Positions 12,253 through 25,124 of a stretch of DNA of 64,000 bases are shown here, piece by piece. The stretch's first letter is position 1, and the number at the start of each line of letters is the position of its first letter. The notes under the pieces are model-generated. The model did no database searches. It had not been told where the DNA came from and was given only the letters and a program-made list of their open reading frames with translations. The stretch is from Botryotinia globosa (taxonomy: Eukaryota; Ascomycota; Leotiomycetes; Helotiales; Sclerotiniaceae), in assembly GCA_014898425.1 (NCBI GenBank), contig RCSZ01000002.1, positions 558,001 through 622,000 of the forward strand, given 5' to 3'. The translations under genes were made by a program, and so were the position numbers.

Positions 12253-12759
12253 CAGGTTTGAGAGGAGAAGAGCGAAGGAGAGGGCAGGGAAGGGGAGGGT
12301 GGATGGATATCAGTAGATGAAGGGTTTGAGAAATGGAGAGATAAATATCAATAGATTAAATCGTTTGAGAGATATACAGAAAGATATACAGATAAATAAA
12401 TAGTATTATTTGAAAAGGAGGGAGAAAATAGAAATTGATATTCGAAGAGATAAGTGTGAATCGGAAGAGTGAAGGGGATGGGATGGGATGGGATAATATG
12501 ATATTAGTGATATCAATAATATTAGTGATGTGATATGATATGATATGATATGCGATTTACAATTCAATTGATCTGGATTGATTTGATTTGAACTGAGGGA
12601 TGGAATGGAATGTGGTAAGAAATGGGTGGTAAAGAGGTGGTAAAGAGGTGGTATGGAGTGATGGTTGATGTGGATGGTATTGTTGGAGGTGATGTGAAGC
12701 GATGGGTGTGTATATGTATGTATGTATTAATTATCATTCGATATATTATATTGTACGAG

Positions 12760-13715
<956 letters not shown>

Positions 13716-14853
13716 CTTTCTAGACCAATCAGCTTCCAGTTATGAACCGTGTTTTAAATCCTATATGTTAGAGATATATTGTCATGATATATAACAAAAC
13801 ATAACATATATATATTTATATTTAGTAGGTAAATGTGAAATAAAAAGATAAGTAGGAAATAGGAAATAGGAAGTTTTCACTCTTTTTCTGTCTAGATATA
13901 AGATACTTTGAGTATCTATCGTATACAAATATGGAATACTAATAAGGTTATACCCGAGCTGAGATGAAATTTATAATTTATAATTTGTAATTTGAAATTT
14001 GATGTCGGAGGTTGGAGGTTGGAGGTTGGCTTGCTTGGTTTCATTCGTTTCCTGCTCGTCTCGCCTGAGGCTTGGGAGCGAGCGGGATGGAAGAAATGGA
14101 CTAGGGTGAGTGAGGTTGAGGAAAGAAGAGAAGAGAAGGATACTTACTCGAGTGTCGAGTAATATGGAAATTGAATGGACGGGACGGGATGGGATAGGTA
14201 GTGGGGTGAATTATGAGAGAGCTAATATGAAGGAATGATAATGATAATAGTGAAAGTAATAGTAATAATAATATATATATACTTTGTCTAGGTATTAAAT
14301 AATTCTTATATAGATGGATGAACGAGTACTTAATTAATTACTTAGTATATTTCTATATTTCTATATTTCTATCTTCTTAATAAAAACCTAAAAGTGAGTG
14401 AGTTCTTGGATTTATATCTATCTATCTAGATATTCTATCTATATTATATATACATATACAATTAATTCTTTCATTTTATAAATAATAATTATAATAAAAT
14501 ATATTACTTCGTCATGAGAAGTACTAATAAGTAATTATCTATCTATCTAGGTATGAATATCTAAAAGACTCAATGAACAATTCATCATTTATTATTCATC
14601 ATTTATCATACAGAGTATTTATGTGTATATAAGGATTTACATATATTTCCTCCCTAGGTACGCATAAGAAAATTAATACAAGAGATCGATTGAAGAGAAA
14701 ATCGTATCTTCATCGGTGCACTATACTCACACTTCGTATTATATATGGGAGTCGGGTCTGTATGAATGGATTCCTTTTCAGAATACCCGACCTACCTACC
14801 TAGTACCTGTAATTGAGCGTGGCTGTGCAGAAAAAATCATCTTTTTCGTTCCT

Positions 14854-14945
14854 TGATTTACTTGTTCTGATTTACTTGTTTTGATTTACTTGTTCTGATT
14901 TACTCGTTCTGATTTACTCGTTCTGATTTACTCGTCCTGATTTAC
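14854..14945. repeat. 14-bp tandem repeat TGATTTACTTGTTC
   Basis: Six to seven copies with C/T changes (ACTTG versus ACTCG). Confidence 0.85.
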
Positions 14946-16003
14946 ATAAAGTACCTACAGAGGTATGATGCATGCATAAATGAATTCTCGACGGAGCAAT
15001 GCCTCATACCTACTTCGTATGCTATGTTATGCTATGCTATGTTATGCTATGCTATGGAAAAGAGTGTGCGCGGTTGGCTGGTTGGTTCGTGGTGTGGTGT
15101 GCTGTGGTGTGGTTCTGTTCCTGGCTAATACGTCCCTAGGTGAGTTTGATGGATGATGGATGGATGATTGATGGATGGTCGGACGCGGGTCGGGTTAGAG
15201 TTTTTAGGGTCGTTGGTGATGTATGTAGGTAGGGTTTTCTTTCTTTCTCTCTTTCATTCTTTCTTGGGGGTTTGCTTGGGCTTGGGCTTGGGCTTTGGCT
15301 TTGACTTTGGCTTTGGCTTTGGTGGGCTTGCTGATCGTTTCGTGTTTGGGATGAGATGATGGAGAGGGGAATCTGAGCACGCGAGCTGTTGTTTGAGCTT
15401 GTTTAGTTTAGGTGGACGGAGGATTTACTAGTAGCTAAAGGTTATTGGTGTCGTTTTTATACTCATAGATATATCTGATTTGACGATTCAAGAGGTTGAA
15501 ATATCAGATTGGTGAAAAATGGAAAATTTACTCTGTCTCGCTGCATGGAAAGAATTCTTTACGTGTCCAGAGTAAAATTTACATACCATAGTCCCTATAA
15601 GAGCGATGCGTACCGAATACGATATTCTCATGTATCATGCATGTACGTCGATTGAATTTTGCATACGAACGGGACATCTGTACAAAGACCCTAGTGACTT
15701 CTTGCATGAAACGTTAGGATGGGAAGACGGTGAAGGAAGGATCGGATTCGTGGTCTCTGGTTAGTCATTACGAGAAGAGGGCCAGCGAACCTTGGGATGC
15801 TGGGAACGCCATCGGTACCTTTTGGATTAGCGGCCGGCCGTTCTGTGGATCGTTTTTGGGAGGGCTCGGAGGCTTGGTAACTTGGTAGGGCATGGTGGAA
15901 TGGGATGATGGGGGGAAGAGCTGAGGGTATGCAGATGTGCAGATGTGCAGATTGATGTGTGGTTAGCTCGAGGTTAGTTGGATGTTGAATTGAGTTTGGT
16001 GGA

Positions 16004-16225
16004 TTAGATGGGTAGATGAGTATAGTAGATGGGTAGATGGGTAGATGGATAGATGGGTAGATGAGTAGATGAGTAGATGGGTAGATGGATAGATGGGTAG
16101 ATGGGTAGATGAGTAGATGAGTAGATGGGTAGATGGATAGATGGGTAGATGAGTAGACGAGTAGATGAATAGATGAGTAGATGAGTAGATAAGTAAATGA
16201 GTAGATGAGTAGATGGATATAGATT
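16004..16225. repeat. 8-bp minisatellite GTAGATGG / GTAGATGA
   Basis: More than 20 GTAGATGG or GTAGATGA units, mixed with GATGGATA variants. The minus strand reads Leu/Ile/Tyr/Ser/Thr repeats that are an artefact of the array. Confidence 0.92.
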
Positions 16226-17482
16226 GAATAAAAGAGAAAATGTAATGGGTGACTTCACGAGATGTACGAAGAGATCGTGTGATTAGGCAAGGCTTGTGGA
16301 AAGGCCGAAGAAGGTGGAAGTATTCTATGTTGTGTAAGGTTGGCGAGAATGAAGGGGGGAAAGGGAGGGGTGGTATATAGTATTATCTTCTCTTATGAGG
16401 TCGTCTACTATAATACCTATGGAGTCAAGAGAGGAGAGTCAAAATGCTTTCTTCTCCCAAGACCTGACTCAATCAATACTCACTCAATGGATCAGATGAA
16501 ATGCCACCTCCTCGTGGTCATCCTCCTCCTCGTCATCCTCCTCCTCCGTCACTATCTAATCGTCAAAGAAGAAGAAATCAAATAAATGGTTTGTGCTTGG
16601 ATTTGTCTCAGACCAGGTCGATGCACCAAACCAATCCACCCGAGCCACCGTGACTACCTAGGTAGCTGGAGAATCGAAGTCGAAACACCCATTATTTACA
16701 TGCACTCATTTCCATATATATTTCCATAAATATGTCCGTATGTGTCCATATATATTATATCCATTCTCCATATATATCCATTATCCATATATATCCATTA
16801 TCCATTCTCCATATATATCCATTATCCATATAATTCTCCATAAAAATTAAACTCATCCACCCCGTTTCCTTACACCGAACTTCATCTTCTTCCTCTTGAA
16901 CTTTGTGCATTACCAATTTACCATGAATTAAGTATATAGAGCTCTGATAATCCCGCTCGTTTGATTTCTTTTTCTTTTGATTCATGTAAGTTTGCTTCCG
17001 ACAGTCTTTCAATCATTCAAGGTTCTTCTCATCTATGGTGACGGGAAGTAAACGTTCATTCTCGAATTCACTCATTTCTATCACAAAGAATACTCATCCT
17101 CGACTTGGCAAGACTCAATTAAGAATCACAATACAACATAATCGAATCTTTTCAGCAAGCCCGAGAAGAGAAAGTCCAAGTCCATGAAAGTCCATTCAAA
17201 CTTGCATTACATTAATTACATTGCATTGCATTGCATGAAGGAGGGAAAAGAGAGGCAGAGGATTCTTCTTTAATCGAACAACCACCATACCACCTGGACA
17301 TTCATTCCCATTCAGTCCCATTCAGTCCAAAAGAGTGTGATTGGAAAATCGAACATTGGAATCATCATCATCATAAGGATTTATATCTACACGAGAGCAA
17401 GAGCCTTGATGCGACTTCCTACATTACTTTGTACATTCCACACACCTACATTTTCCAATACATGCCAACGACTTCCTTCGAT

Positions 17483-17484
17483 CT

Positions 17485-17515
<31 letters not shown>

Positions 17516-17532
17516 TCACTCTCACTCTCACT
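17483..17532. repeat. (CTCACC)n / (CTCACT)n hexamers in the cyclin leader
   Basis: Eight or so hexamers about 70-120 bp before the cyclin start codon, pyrimidine-rich on the coding strand and probably part of the 5' UTR or core promoter. Confidence 0.85.
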
Positions 17533-17601
17533 TCAAAGCTACCTAACCAACCTCCCTCGTTTACAATACAATACATCCATCTTTATCACACTTCTTCAAG
17601 T

Positions 17602-18772
17602 ATGAATCCAACAATGTCTCCACCACTTTCAATGTCTTCGCGCAAGAGATCCTCATCCATATCATCATTCGATTCTTTGGATTCGGATTTCTTCGAGCAA
17701 ACCTATGTACCACTCTCAAATCTACCAACCCCACCCCTATCCTCTCATTCCTACGATACCACGGCAGCTCAATCGCCAATATCTCTTTTCAGCTCCGATG
17801 AAATCCTTGATCCAGACTATTTAGGTATGTACCTACCTCGTACTAGTAACCTTCCCAATCTATTCCGTCATTATGCACACCATCCTTTTCCCTGCAGAAC
17901 ATTTAGGCTAATCTCTTTTGCAAAATCTAGGTCCTGCAATCCATCTCACAAACTTAATCCCCTCCTCCACTTCCTTAACCGATCCCTCCACTCAACTAGT
18001 TCACGCCCTGTTAACCCGCGCCGATCTACCAATCGAAATCCTCGCCCTCGCAGTCTGCATCCTCGATTCCCTCAATTCTAGATTTGCTCGCTCGTGGCGA
18101 ATTTCATATCCTCTCGAATCATCCGACGATCAGTTACTCGAACAATACGATTTCCCAAGTCCACAATGCGCAGAAGAACAACACATCGATTCGACACATC
18201 CCGAAGTGATCGTTCTCGCAGCCCTCATATTGGCGATGAAATTTATAGATGATCAACAAGGAACCACTCTTTACTATGCGCAGAAATGGGCAAGAGGATT
18301 GTGGAGTTGTGATCAGATTAATTTTACCCAGAGAGCTATTATGGAAAATTTGAATTATCGACTCCTACCACTTTGGGAAGAGGAAATTATTGAAGAAGCG
18401 AAGATGAGTATGGCGAGAGCGGCAAAGAGACAATCGTCACAATCGTATTGTATGCAAGATTGGACACAATCGATGAAGAATTGTGGAATGGGTAGACCGA
18501 TGAGTAGTGGGAAGGCTTGTAAGGGAATTGAAGGAGAAAATACACCACAACCTACACCGGTTGAGATAGCATTTTGTGAGGAATTGGTCATGGGAATTGG
18601 AAGTGAACGACCGCTAGGAGGTACATCGATGTTGAGTCGAGAGACGAAAATAGCATTTGGGGGATTGTTGAGTGGAGAGTATCAAGATGTGGATATGGAT
18701 TTGGATTTGGAGAGATTATCAAGATCTGTGGATCCTTTAATGCTTCATGATGAACATATGAGCTTTGTATGA
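17602..18772 (+). CDS. Cyclin-box protein, Pcl type (Pho85-partner-like)
   Basis: Two exons, 17602-17824 and 17931-18772, encode 354 aa. The 106-nt intron has a GTATGT donor and a TCTAG acceptor, and the join gives ...DPDYLGPAIHLTN. Residues 1-74 are Ser/Pro-rich and disordered (SSRKRSSSISSFDSLDSD), with possible phosphosites. Residues about 88-230 form a cyclin box: LVHALLTRADLPIEILALAVC, then HPEVIVLAALILAMKFIDD and the helix INFTQRAIMENLNYRLLPLW. That pattern (long loop after the first helices, short C-terminal part) fits Pcl/Pho80-type cyclins, perhaps Pcl5-like. Such cyclins activate a Pho85-type kinase in nutrient or growth control. The gene is isolated in about 12 kb of repeat-rich DNA, which may mean long regulatory flanks. 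Family call good; subtype uncertain. Confidence 0.82.
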
Positions 18773-20539
18773 GGATGCGCGCAGGATCAAGGCGAGAAGC
18801 TGGATCATGTCATGATATGATGACTTTACGATTGCATCTTCTACAACCTCCTTTGACCCAAATCTGGGAATCGACAGGGTATTCAAGGATTGTCTTTTAC
18901 GGTAATACGTTACATGACAGTCTTTCCTTCTCTCCTGGACAAACCGGAAACGAGAATCAGGAGTCATGTTTATGGGAATGGAATGGAGTGAAAGGGAATT
19001 TTGGATCGAATCGTTCTTGGCTGGAAATTGGTTGGCATGGAAAATGGGATGGCGCTTTATACCTCGAGAGAAGAGATTTTGGAACAAAGGTTCAAATCTG
19101 GTGTTTCTTGCTTTGCTTTGCTGAGTTGTGGTTGTGGTTGTGGTTGTGATGAGGAGGGTGGGTGAATGAGTGGGATTACATAGATTGTATATGCCTACCT
19201 ACCTGCCTCTCTGGATTACCTTGTTCGACTCCCTGAAATTACGTATTAATAATACCTACCTAGTAATAATATATATTACCTAATTTAATATGATTATAGT
19301 ATTATGATATTGTTATCAACATTCCTCTTTCCTTTCCTTTTTTCCTTCCTCGTTTCGTTTTTTCTTCTCTCTTGCAGCATACCACAGTTCAATCGTATCT
19401 TTGTACCTTTATACCTACAACCTAGTACCTAGATAGGTATATCTACACCGCTCGATTTGGCCTGACCTGACCTGGCCAGGTGGAAATGGCATGTGAGTAG
19501 GTAGTTATAGTAGGTAGTTGGTCAAGGGGGTTTGAAAACTTTGAGAATCTAGATGCTTGGAGGGTTTGAGGGTTTGAGGGTTGCATTTTGGTGGGTGGAT
19601 GGATGGATGGATGGGTGGATGGATGTGGATGGGGTTTATTGATTTATTTGCATGGTTGGTTGGTTGGTTGGTTGGTTGGTGACTTGCTTGGTTAGGGTGG
19701 GAGTTGGTGGATTGTATGGGGATGGGTTTGAGTGGATGGGGATGCGGATGGGGATGCGGATGTATCCTAGATGCAGATGGAATTACGGAGTAGTTGGTTA
19801 ATTGATTGGTATGGAGTTGGTATGGACTTTGTATGAAGTTGGTCTAGACTTCGTATGGACTTCGTATGGAGTAAATAGCATAGCTTCCGAAGTTCTTGGG
19901 TGCAGGTTTTGAGCGAATCGGATGCATAGAGATGGATAGAGATACAGAGGGATCGAGAGGTTCGCGTATATTTTATTTCGTCGGGTTGCGGATTGCGGTT
20001 TGTGGTTTGTGGTTGTTATTGTGTATAGTATAGCTTATTGTGTGTGGATTTGCTTACTGTGGAGTGAGTATATTTTAGATTTTAGATTTTAGATTTTGGG
20101 AGGTGGGAGGTGGGAGATGGGAGTGGGGATTGGGGATTGGGGGTGGAGAGATCGGAAGAGTCGAGAGGGATCTGGAGTTACTAATATTTGTGTTTGCTTT
20201 TGTGTGTAGTATGGTTTGCTGATTGACAAGTGGGTTTCGGTTGTCTGTTTGGGTTGTCTGTTTTGGTTTTGGTTTATCTGTTTTGACTTATGCGGGTGCT
20301 GGCGCGGGTGCGGATTCGTGAGTGTTACGCTTGGTTAGGCAAGGCGAGGTTTGGTATGCGAGGTGAAGATCTAGATCTGAATGGGGATGTGGGTGTGAAT
20401 ATTGAAGGGGAGGGAAGGGGTGTGGTATTGCATATGTGCATATATGGATTAGTGGTTGAGGGATATGGGTGTGCGGATGGTTGGATGGTTGGATGGTTGT
20501 ATATATGCATAGCATCGAGCTGAAGGGGATTTATTTGTA

Positions 20540-20589
20540 TTGGATTGGATTGGATTGGATTGGATTGGATTGGATTGGATTGGATTGGC
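20540..20589. repeat. (GGATT)n pentamer microsatellite
   Basis: About ten pure GGATT units. Confidence 0.95.
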
Positions 20590-21583
20590 TGGTGTAGTGT
20601 GGTGTAGTGCGGTGGATTGGTTCCACTACCTGGAGTTAAGGTAATGGATGAGGAGACTGGGAGGGGAGAAGCATGGAAGAATGGAAGAATGGAAGAATGA
20701 AAATTTGGATGGACGAATGGATTGGGTGTGCTGGGGAAGAGGTAAAGGAACTGACGAATGAAAATGAGAGTGAGAAGTTGGTATGGATAGATGCATGGGT
20801 GAGTGGATCAGAGGTTGGTATTAGGTTATAGGGTGGTATTGGAATTCTTGGTATTGGGGGTGGGATGGGGGATGTGGGGTTCAATGGTAGGTGGTGGGGT
20901 AGATGGTAGGATTTTCGGTTAGGGAGGGGGGTTTGGGGGGTTTGGAAAAGGGGGGGTGGGATGGGAGGGGAGGGGTGTGCGGGAGATGTGCGGCAGAGGT
21001 GAATGGGAGGGGTGTGGTGGGGTGGGAGATTTGGTTAAGAGGGCGAGGGGAGGGAGCATTTTGTGAAATATAGGGATGTGGTTATATTAATATAGGAGGG
21101 AAAGATTTCGCGTATACGTATGTGGTTGTGTGGACGGGCAAGCGAGTGGAGGTGAATTGAGTGAGCGGAGTGGGCTATGGTGATGTGTGGTATGTGGTAT
21201 GTGATATACTGTATATGATACACATAATGAGGGGAACAAATGGACTGAGTTGGGCTGGATTGTAATAGATAGTTAGTACAGGATAATGTGGGACCGGAGA
21301 TTGAGAAGGACGTGAATGTTAAATATGTGGGAAGTGATGTATTTTTGCGTCTGTGGAAATGAGAAATGATATATGTAGATATATATGTCTGTGTGAACGT
21401 GTGTATACGGAGAACTAAGCGGCTATTTCCTGATCTGAGACCCGAGACCTTGAATCTTAGAGGTGAAGATAAGAAATTGAAAACGAGAAAGTGGAAACTA
21501 AAAGATGGAAGAGATAGAAGAGATGAAAAGAAGAATAGAGTGGGATGATATTGTGTATCTATTTATTTATCTGCTTTTTTATA

Positions 21584-21656
21584 GTATGGTATGGTATGGT
21601 ATGGTATGGTATGGTATGGTATGGTATGGTATGGTATGGTATGGTATGGTATGGTA
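21584..21656. repeat. (GGTAT)n pentamer microsatellite
   Basis: About fourteen pure units of TATGG/GGTAT. Confidence 0.97.
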
Positions 21657-21721
21657 AGATGATGGTAATAGTAAGGGAACTTATGAAAAAATGTATTCCT
21701 GGATGTATGTATAAAGAAAAT

Positions 21722-21760
21722 GGAAGAGGAAGAGGAAGAGGAAGAGGAAGAGGAAGAGGA
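21722..21760. repeat. (GGAAGA)n hexamer microsatellite
   Basis: Six to seven pure GGAAGA units close to the GGTAT array. Confidence 0.93.
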
Positions 21761-23762
21761 AAAAAGGGATGAGAAAAGAGATGAGAAAAGAGACTGCAAA
21801 TGTACTCGTGATAAAATTGATTAATGTGGATTTTAATAGCTGCAGATATATAGTATACGAAAGCCGGGATATTATTCTCTATGATTGAGGAACGATACAG
21901 TTTCTTTTTCTTTTTCTTTGGTTTTAGAATTATTTTATACGTAGAGAAGAGAAGAGAAGGGGGAGGGGAGGAAAGGGGAAATTAAAAGTTAGAGGGGATG
22001 ATTAGTTGATAAAATTTTGTACTTCGCTTTTATTTCCTGTTTTTTATATTCCGATTATTTTTCTTATAAGTTTGAGGGGGGATTCGTTTATTCCTTTGTT
22101 TGCTCGTTTTTATATAACATATATGTATAGAAAGATAGATATATGATTCCCTTCAGATTCCTCTCCCTCAATCCTATTTTTCTTGGTGATTTTGTATTGT
22201 AGGGTATGTTTCGTGCATATTGAATTTGTTACTTGAGGAGATTAAGGAGATGGGATAGATTATATAGATGTCTTTCATATCCATTTCATCTATCTTTAAC
22301 ATTCTCAGTTGTGTATGTATGGATTTTGACGTGTGGAGATGGAGTCTAGATAGACATGCTTTTTGGATTTTTATTTCTCTTGTATTGAATTGGCTGTAGA
22401 AGTGGTTATGTTGTGGTAGTTGCATTGTAAAGTGTTCTGTTGCTTTTGAATTCGTTGCTAAATAGGAGGTTTGTGTGGTGTGGTGAGAGATGAGATGTAT
22501 TGGATTTAAATTAAGATGTAGTTTTAATTGTGGATAGTGTAGTGTGATTGTGGTATATAGTGTTATTGGACGAGTCTTTTGATATGGGTGTGATTATTGC
22601 GAGTTTGGGAGAGAGGGAGGCTCGGCTGTGGAGTTGATGGTGATGGTTTCTTTTAAGGAGGTAGGGGAGGAAAAGAAAGAGGAAAATTAAAAGGATAGGA
22701 AAAGGGAGTGTAGAGATTTGAGCGAGAAAGGAGAAAGATTAGAGTGTAGGCTCTGGTGTGCCTGATAGTTTTAGTGATAAACAGGAGCAGGAGAGGGTAG
22801 TGAGATGGAGAGAAAACTTCTGTCAATGAAAAAAAAATTTATAGCTAGGAACTTCTATTGTTGGTTTTCCATGGAAATAAATTGTTATTGCATAGCGGTA
22901 GCTACTCCCCTTAGACATCAGAAGCGTATATCGCGAAGAGGTATACTTTTACATTTACTCGAGAGATCACTTAACATGGTGAAACAACGAGAAGAATTTG
23001 ATACAGAACAGAACTTGTATAGATCCTTAGACTTAAGAGAGAACGCGAATATTTCATAGGTAGTTTCAATTGAAGAGCCTCCTTGGGTCAAACGAGAGGT
23101 ATTTCTTGATAATATGCATACGAGGCTCATGGCTCGTCTTCTTCAGCATTGGAAATCTGTCCTCCTTCCCACTCATCCAAATATCCACAGGTTTGACGAG
23201 GGAGGATGCCAGACGCAGCTTGCGTCAAATCGATTGTGACAGAAGGAAAAGAATTTCAATGGATCCAGCTCATCATCCAGGAGCAGCGGCGGGCTAAATT
23301 TTTGCAGCGTTTTCAGTTGCGATAATGAAGATTTTCTGCTTAACAAAAGTAGCGATAGTACGATACGTCTCTGGATGGAATTTCCGGAGAGGTTGCAATT
23401 CTGGGGGGGGGCGTGTTTTGACAGTGGTTATAAGAGAAAATTCATAAATCATGGATAGATTCATGGATTATATTGCGTAACTTTCCTTTCTGTATTGATA
23501 CCAATGACAACGAAGCGAAGATGACATCAACGATAATAAGATCTAGCGAACTAATTCAAAATCTTGGCGACTGATGTCTAGATCCAAGGAAGAGTTCGTT
23601 GCTATTTCACCATACGGATTTCGAAGCTCTAAAAATTCAAAGAGTAGTTTGCACTTCATATTCTAAAACAAATTGTGTTACTGTTACTACGTCTATAACT
23701 CTATAAGTTGTTTCAGTGCGTAATCATCTGGTGATGTGCTCTGATTGAATTTGCCGGTCCTA

Positions 23763-24125
23763 TAGAAAAACTTGGCTATATTAGATTGAGATATATTGGA
23801 ATTTTGAATATATTGGAATAATTTCCTTATTTGAATATTTTTTATATAATAATATCGGATTTTTTAGATATATTAATATATCAAATACTTTTTTTGTAAA
23901 TTTAATATAAATTTTAATAATAAATTTAATTAAATAATTTTTTTTTGATTAATAAATATAATTTATTTTAGTTATATAATTTTTCTCGAAAATATTAGGG
24001 TTTGGAATTGAAATCAGATATGAATTTTGATTAGAAAACTTGAATCATCATTTTTATACTGGAATTTTGAATATACTGGATTTGGTTAATCAAAAATCTC
24101 AGTTCAATATAATCAAGTTCTTCTA
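23763..24125 (-). mobile_element. MITE family A, transition-saturated (RIP-like) copy
   Basis: This 363-bp non-coding element is collinear, in reverse orientation, with the clean copy at 52739-53104. The ends are TAGAAAAACTTGGCTATA on the left and, inverted, TAGAAGAACTTGATTATA on the right, against CAGAAAAACTTGGCTATA and CAGAAGAACTTGGTTATA in the clean copy. TA flanks both ends (23761-23762 and 24126-24127), as for Tc1/mariner/pogo insertions. Over the first ~86 bp I count about 14 differences and every one is C to T or G to A; for example three CCGG words have become TTAG or TTGG. The changes are not restricted to CpA. The clean-copy end helps set the boundaries. Confidence 0.85.
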
Positions 24126-24127
24126 TA

Positions 24128-25124
24128 TATTGATTAATTTATTTGTCCGGCGAATCAGCGGTAAAAGGGAATTTCCCCGTACTCGCTGAAGCGACAAAGT
24201 GGGGGTCAATGTATGAGGACGATTTGGGATTTCAGACTTTCTCAATATCAGCCAAGCCAAAGTTTCGAATTCAATCAAGAAGCCATCTTGTTAAAGCCGA
24301 ACCTATTACGCTTAATCTTCAATGTGAAAACAACTTTAATAGGGTTGAGCCCTTGATTCGTGTAGCTGAATATTCAAAATGATGAATTCAGTACCTAGCA
24401 CGTGCCTAGGTAGGTAGGTTTGTTCAATCTCAGCAAGAGAAATTCGCATGCATTGAATGCCGGTTTCATATTCGCCATTCCAGGGATCACTGGTTGATTA
24501 TACCGGTAATGTGGTCGGCAATCTATCGACACAATGTTTTCTCTTTTCCGGACAAATTATCCTCATCTCAATATTGTATTCGTAATGAGATCCGCTTTGA
24601 TGAGCACGCCATGAAGGCAATTTCGCTACAATCTTGTGGGGTTTTGATATTTAAAGTAGTCCCCCGTAACAACAATGATCAAAGAGTATGATATACACCC
24701 ATCTTCAGAATACGAAGTGAGATGTCTCGGAGGGCCAGGCTATATAGAGTTCTCGTCTTATCGACGTCCATCACTTTGGTCTTCGGAAGGTTGATAGATG
24801 AATTGGGATAGTACTGCATGAGTTCTTATCTTACTCCATAAGTATGGGGCATCTACACCAAGTGCGTGTGAATGCTTTCTAGCATTGTCCCATTGCTTAT
24901 ATCTAGTGAATATCACGCAACTTGGTATGGCCAGCGGCGAATTCAGGATTCAGAATTCAGAAAACAGAGAAGTGTAGAAATAGTATGTCTAGGTTCACTC
25001 GTGGTTTATATACCGGGATCAAACCCATATTTCCGTTTCATGATTCTTCGTAGCACATCCTGTCCTCATCATTTAAGCCTATTTTCCTCGAGCTTTAGGG
25101 TAGTCGATCAACCATTTCGCTACA
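24128..25124. other. Upstream region of the OPT pseudogene
   Basis: No supported gene. A CCTAGGTAGGTAGG motif lies near 24405. The last ~40 bp before 25125 are T/C-rich with TTCGCTACA before the ATG, consistent with an old promoter of the OPT gene. Confidence 0.5.

Larger units (their letters stand above)
11647..12750. other. Gene-free stretch with short tandem repeats
   Basis: This follows the phospholipase stop. It is G/T- and G/A-rich on the plus strand. It contains a 17-bp repeat (GAGATAGAGATACCGTA, about four copies, 11927-12000) and a 14-bp repeat (TGGATATTGGGTGA, about five copies, 12180-12252). No open frame of note occurs on either strand. Confidence 0.7.
13716..17601. other. Long gene-free, repeat-rich region upstream of the cyclin gene
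   Basis: It contains many short tandem repeats: TGATTTACTTGTTC units at 14854-14945, TATGC(TATGT) units near 15020-15056, GTAGATGG units at 16004-16220 and ATCCATTATCCATATAT units at 16740-16830. There is a palindromic CTACCTAGGTAGC near 16657. The last 370 bp before 17602 are pyrimidine-rich on the plus strand, fitting a promoter and leader of the cyclin gene. No frame longer than 130 codons occurs, and the ones seen are low-complexity. Confidence 0.65.
18773..23760. other. Five-kilobase gene-free region, G/T-rich on the plus strand
   Basis: After the cyclin 3' region the plus strand becomes strongly purine/G/T-rich (GGATGG, GGTTGG, TGGGAGG words) up to about 22800, so the minus strand is pyrimidine-rich like a fungal leader. 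Many microsatellites occur: GGTT at 19655-19681, GGATT at 20540-20589, GGTAT at 21584-21656 and GGAAGA at 21722-21760. No frame on either strand looks protein-like. From 22800 to 23760 the composition is ordinary and I see nothing. Confidence 0.6.

Noticed and set aside
17602..18081. Unspliced 159-codon reading of the cyclin first exon
   Set aside because: It reads through an intron with clear donor and acceptor; splicing joins the cyclin box in frame.
18769..19149. 126-codon plus-strand frame overlapping the cyclin stop by ATGA
   Set aside because: Lies in the expected 3' UTR, ends in a simple repeat (TTGTGG)n and has no homology I recognise; fungi rarely use such coupling.
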